Part shown: positions 42,835-43,734 of the stretch, piece by piece
How positions within the stretch are numbered: position 1 is the first letter of the stretch
Layout of the letters: each line of letters starts with the position of its first letter
Made by a program: the position numbers and the translations under genes
Assembly: GCA_003576975.1 (NCBI GenBank)
Contig: QEVD01000040.1
Span: 1-43,734, forward strand
DNA from: Candidatus Zhuqueibacterota bacterium
GTDB lineage: Bacteria; Zhuqueibacterota; Zhuqueibacteria; Zhuqueibacterales; Zhuqueibacteraceae
Length of the DNA: 43,734 bases
Direction: 5' to 3'
Notes under the pieces: generated by a model
Told to the model about the DNA's origin: nothing
Database searches by the model: none
What the model saw: only the letters and a program-made list of their open reading frames with translations

Positions 42835-43734
42835 GTGAACATTGTTTTTATCGAAACGTTTTACGGCGGCTCGCATCAAGCCTTTCTTGACGGCTTGATG
42901 AAATACAGCCGCCACCACATCATGCCCGTTACTTTCCCGGCGCGCTTTTGGAAATGGCGCATGCGCACCTCGGCGACGTACATTGCCGAAACGTGCGGCG
43001 AAGCGCTGCGCAATTGCGATCTTATCGTTGCCACGGATTACATCAACCTCGCCGAGTTGAAAGCGCTGACGCGCTACACCTGCCCGGCGATTTTATTCCT
43101 GCATGAAAATCAGCTCTCGTATCCCACGCCGGAGGGCGAAAAGCCGGCGGTGGAATTTGGCCTGGTGAATTTCGTCTCCGCCTTGACTGCCGATCTTTGT
43201 CTCTTCAATTCCCACTATCATTTTCGTGAATTCGAGGCGGCTTTGCGGCAATTGATCAACGGCATCCCCGAATTCGTGCCGGAGCATGCGCGCGCGCAAA
43301 TCCTGTCCAAATCACAAGTGGTTTACATGGGCTTGAATATCTCGGCGTTCCCGCACACCAACATCCCGATGAACCCGGTTCCGATTATTTTATGGAATCA
43401 TCGCTGGGAATTCGACAAACAGCCTGCGGTCTTTTTTGAAGCGTTATATCGGCTGGCGCAGGCCGGCCAAGATTTTCGTGTGATCATTCTGGGAGAAAAT
43501 TTTCAAGTTCATCCGCAGGAATTCATCCTCGCGCGCGAGCGCTTGGGTGAACGCATTTTGCGTTTTGGCTTCGTTGAAAGCCTGGAAGACTACGTCCATT
43601 TTTTGTCGCGCTCGGATATCGTCGTTTCCACCGCCATTCAGGAAAATTTCGGATTCTCCGTGACCGAGGCCATGTATTGCCACGTCCTGCCGCTGCTGCC
43701 GAATCGCTTGAGTTATCCCGAAATTCTGCCGAAA
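42835..43734 (+). CDS. DUF3524 / queuosine-tRNA mannosyltransferase-like (QTMAN, GTDC1 family), partial
   Basis: 300 codons are visible, running off the right edge. GTG start at 42835 with AGGAG upstream. The N-terminus NIVFIETFYGGSHQAFLDGL, TFPARFWKWRMRTSATYIAET, FLHENQLSYPTPEGEKPAVEFGL and ADLCLFNSHYHFREF match the DUF3524 domain of GTDC1-type proteins (the ETFYGGSH, P.rkWKWR.R.SA and HENQLsYP signatures). The C-half continues with the GT4-like LWNHRWEFDKQPAVFFEAL near 185, VIILGENF, ILRFGFVESLEDYVHFLSRSDIVVSTAIQENFGFSVTEAMYCH near 240. Animal GTDC1 mannosylates queuosine in tRNA(Asp). The bacterial family probably does likewise, but queuosine genes are not in the window. Confidence 0.88.
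   Translation, partial: MNIVFIETFYGGSHQAFLDGLMKYSRHHIMPVTFPARFWKWRMRTSATYIAETCGEALRNCDLIVATDYINLAELKALTRYTCPAILFLHENQLSYPTPEGEKPAVEFGLVNFVSALTADLCLFNSHYHFREFEAALRQLINGIPEFVPEHARAQILSKSQVVYMGLNISAFPHTNIPMNPVPIILWNHRWEFDKQPAVFFEALYRLAQAGQDFRVIILGENFQVHPQEFILARERLGERILRFGFVESLEDYVHFLSRSDIVVSTAIQENFGFSVTEAMYCHVLPLLPNRLSYPEILPK

Overview
The window comes from a Gram-negative bacterium with an outer membrane, of moderately high GC with AT-rich patches. Evidence is a run of LPS genes (KDO synthesis, lptC-lptA-lptB, a heptosyltransferase-like gene), a TonB-dependent receptor with an N-terminal carboxypeptidase-regulatory-like domain, and a large secreted beta-barrel protein. The receptor style, frequent GTG/TTG starts and gene mix suggest the FCB assemblage or a related candidate phylum (KSB1/Calditrichota-like). 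That placement is inference; no rRNA or tRNA gene was found.

Layout. (1) 1-4205, minus strand: an acyl-CoA carboxylase locus (biotin carboxylase, cut by the left edge; carboxyltransferase) with a STAS regulator between the two and a BrnT-type toxin-antitoxin pair immediately upstream. (2) 4479-7429, plus: a TonB-dependent receptor with a frameshift near its 3' end. (3) 7611-19612, mostly minus: a scattered but complete reductive pyrimidine degradation set: preT/preA (dihydropyrimidine dehydrogenase), hydA (dihydropyrimidinase), pydC (beta-ureidopropionase) and a class III aminotransferase suited to beta-alanine. Accessory genes are wedged between them: a decayed Uma2 nuclease, a DinB-like protein, a DUF4258/YgiT-type TA pair, a GxxExxY double-domain gene inside inverted repeats, DUF1697, an AT-rich unknown gene, and a RelE-like TA pair flanked by two copies of the aminotransferase 3' end. 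(4) 20007-22616, plus: a signal-peptide-bearing outer-membrane barrel protein with a kinase-like motif pair in its N-terminal half. (5) 23204-37403, plus: a housekeeping and envelope block: gatC, kdsB, pyrG, kdsA, kdsD, lpxL-like, lptC, lptA, lptB, rpoN, hslV, hslU, argF and a FemAB-like acyltransferase. (6) 37407-43734, plus: a MITE-like element, an MNT/HEPN pair, three glycosyltransferase genes (one broken), fdhD, and a DUF3524/QTMAN-like glycosyltransferase cut by the right edge.

Functionally, region 3 would take uracil/thymine to beta-alanine or beta-aminoisobutyrate and on to semialdehydes. The acyl-CoA carboxylase of region 1 could serve odd-chain or propionyl units. Regions 5 and 6 build and export LPS and decorate cell-surface glycans. 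Several genes carry apparent one-base losses or short internal deletions (receptor 3' end, GxxExxY 3' end, a small gene after pyrG, Uma2, a glycosyltransferase), so assembly error has to be weighed against real gene decay.

The best candidates for something undescribed are the GxxExxY gene bounded by about 42-bp inverted repeats, the kinase-like/beta-barrel fusion, and the 124-bp MITE inserted at a stop codon with 10-bp target duplications.
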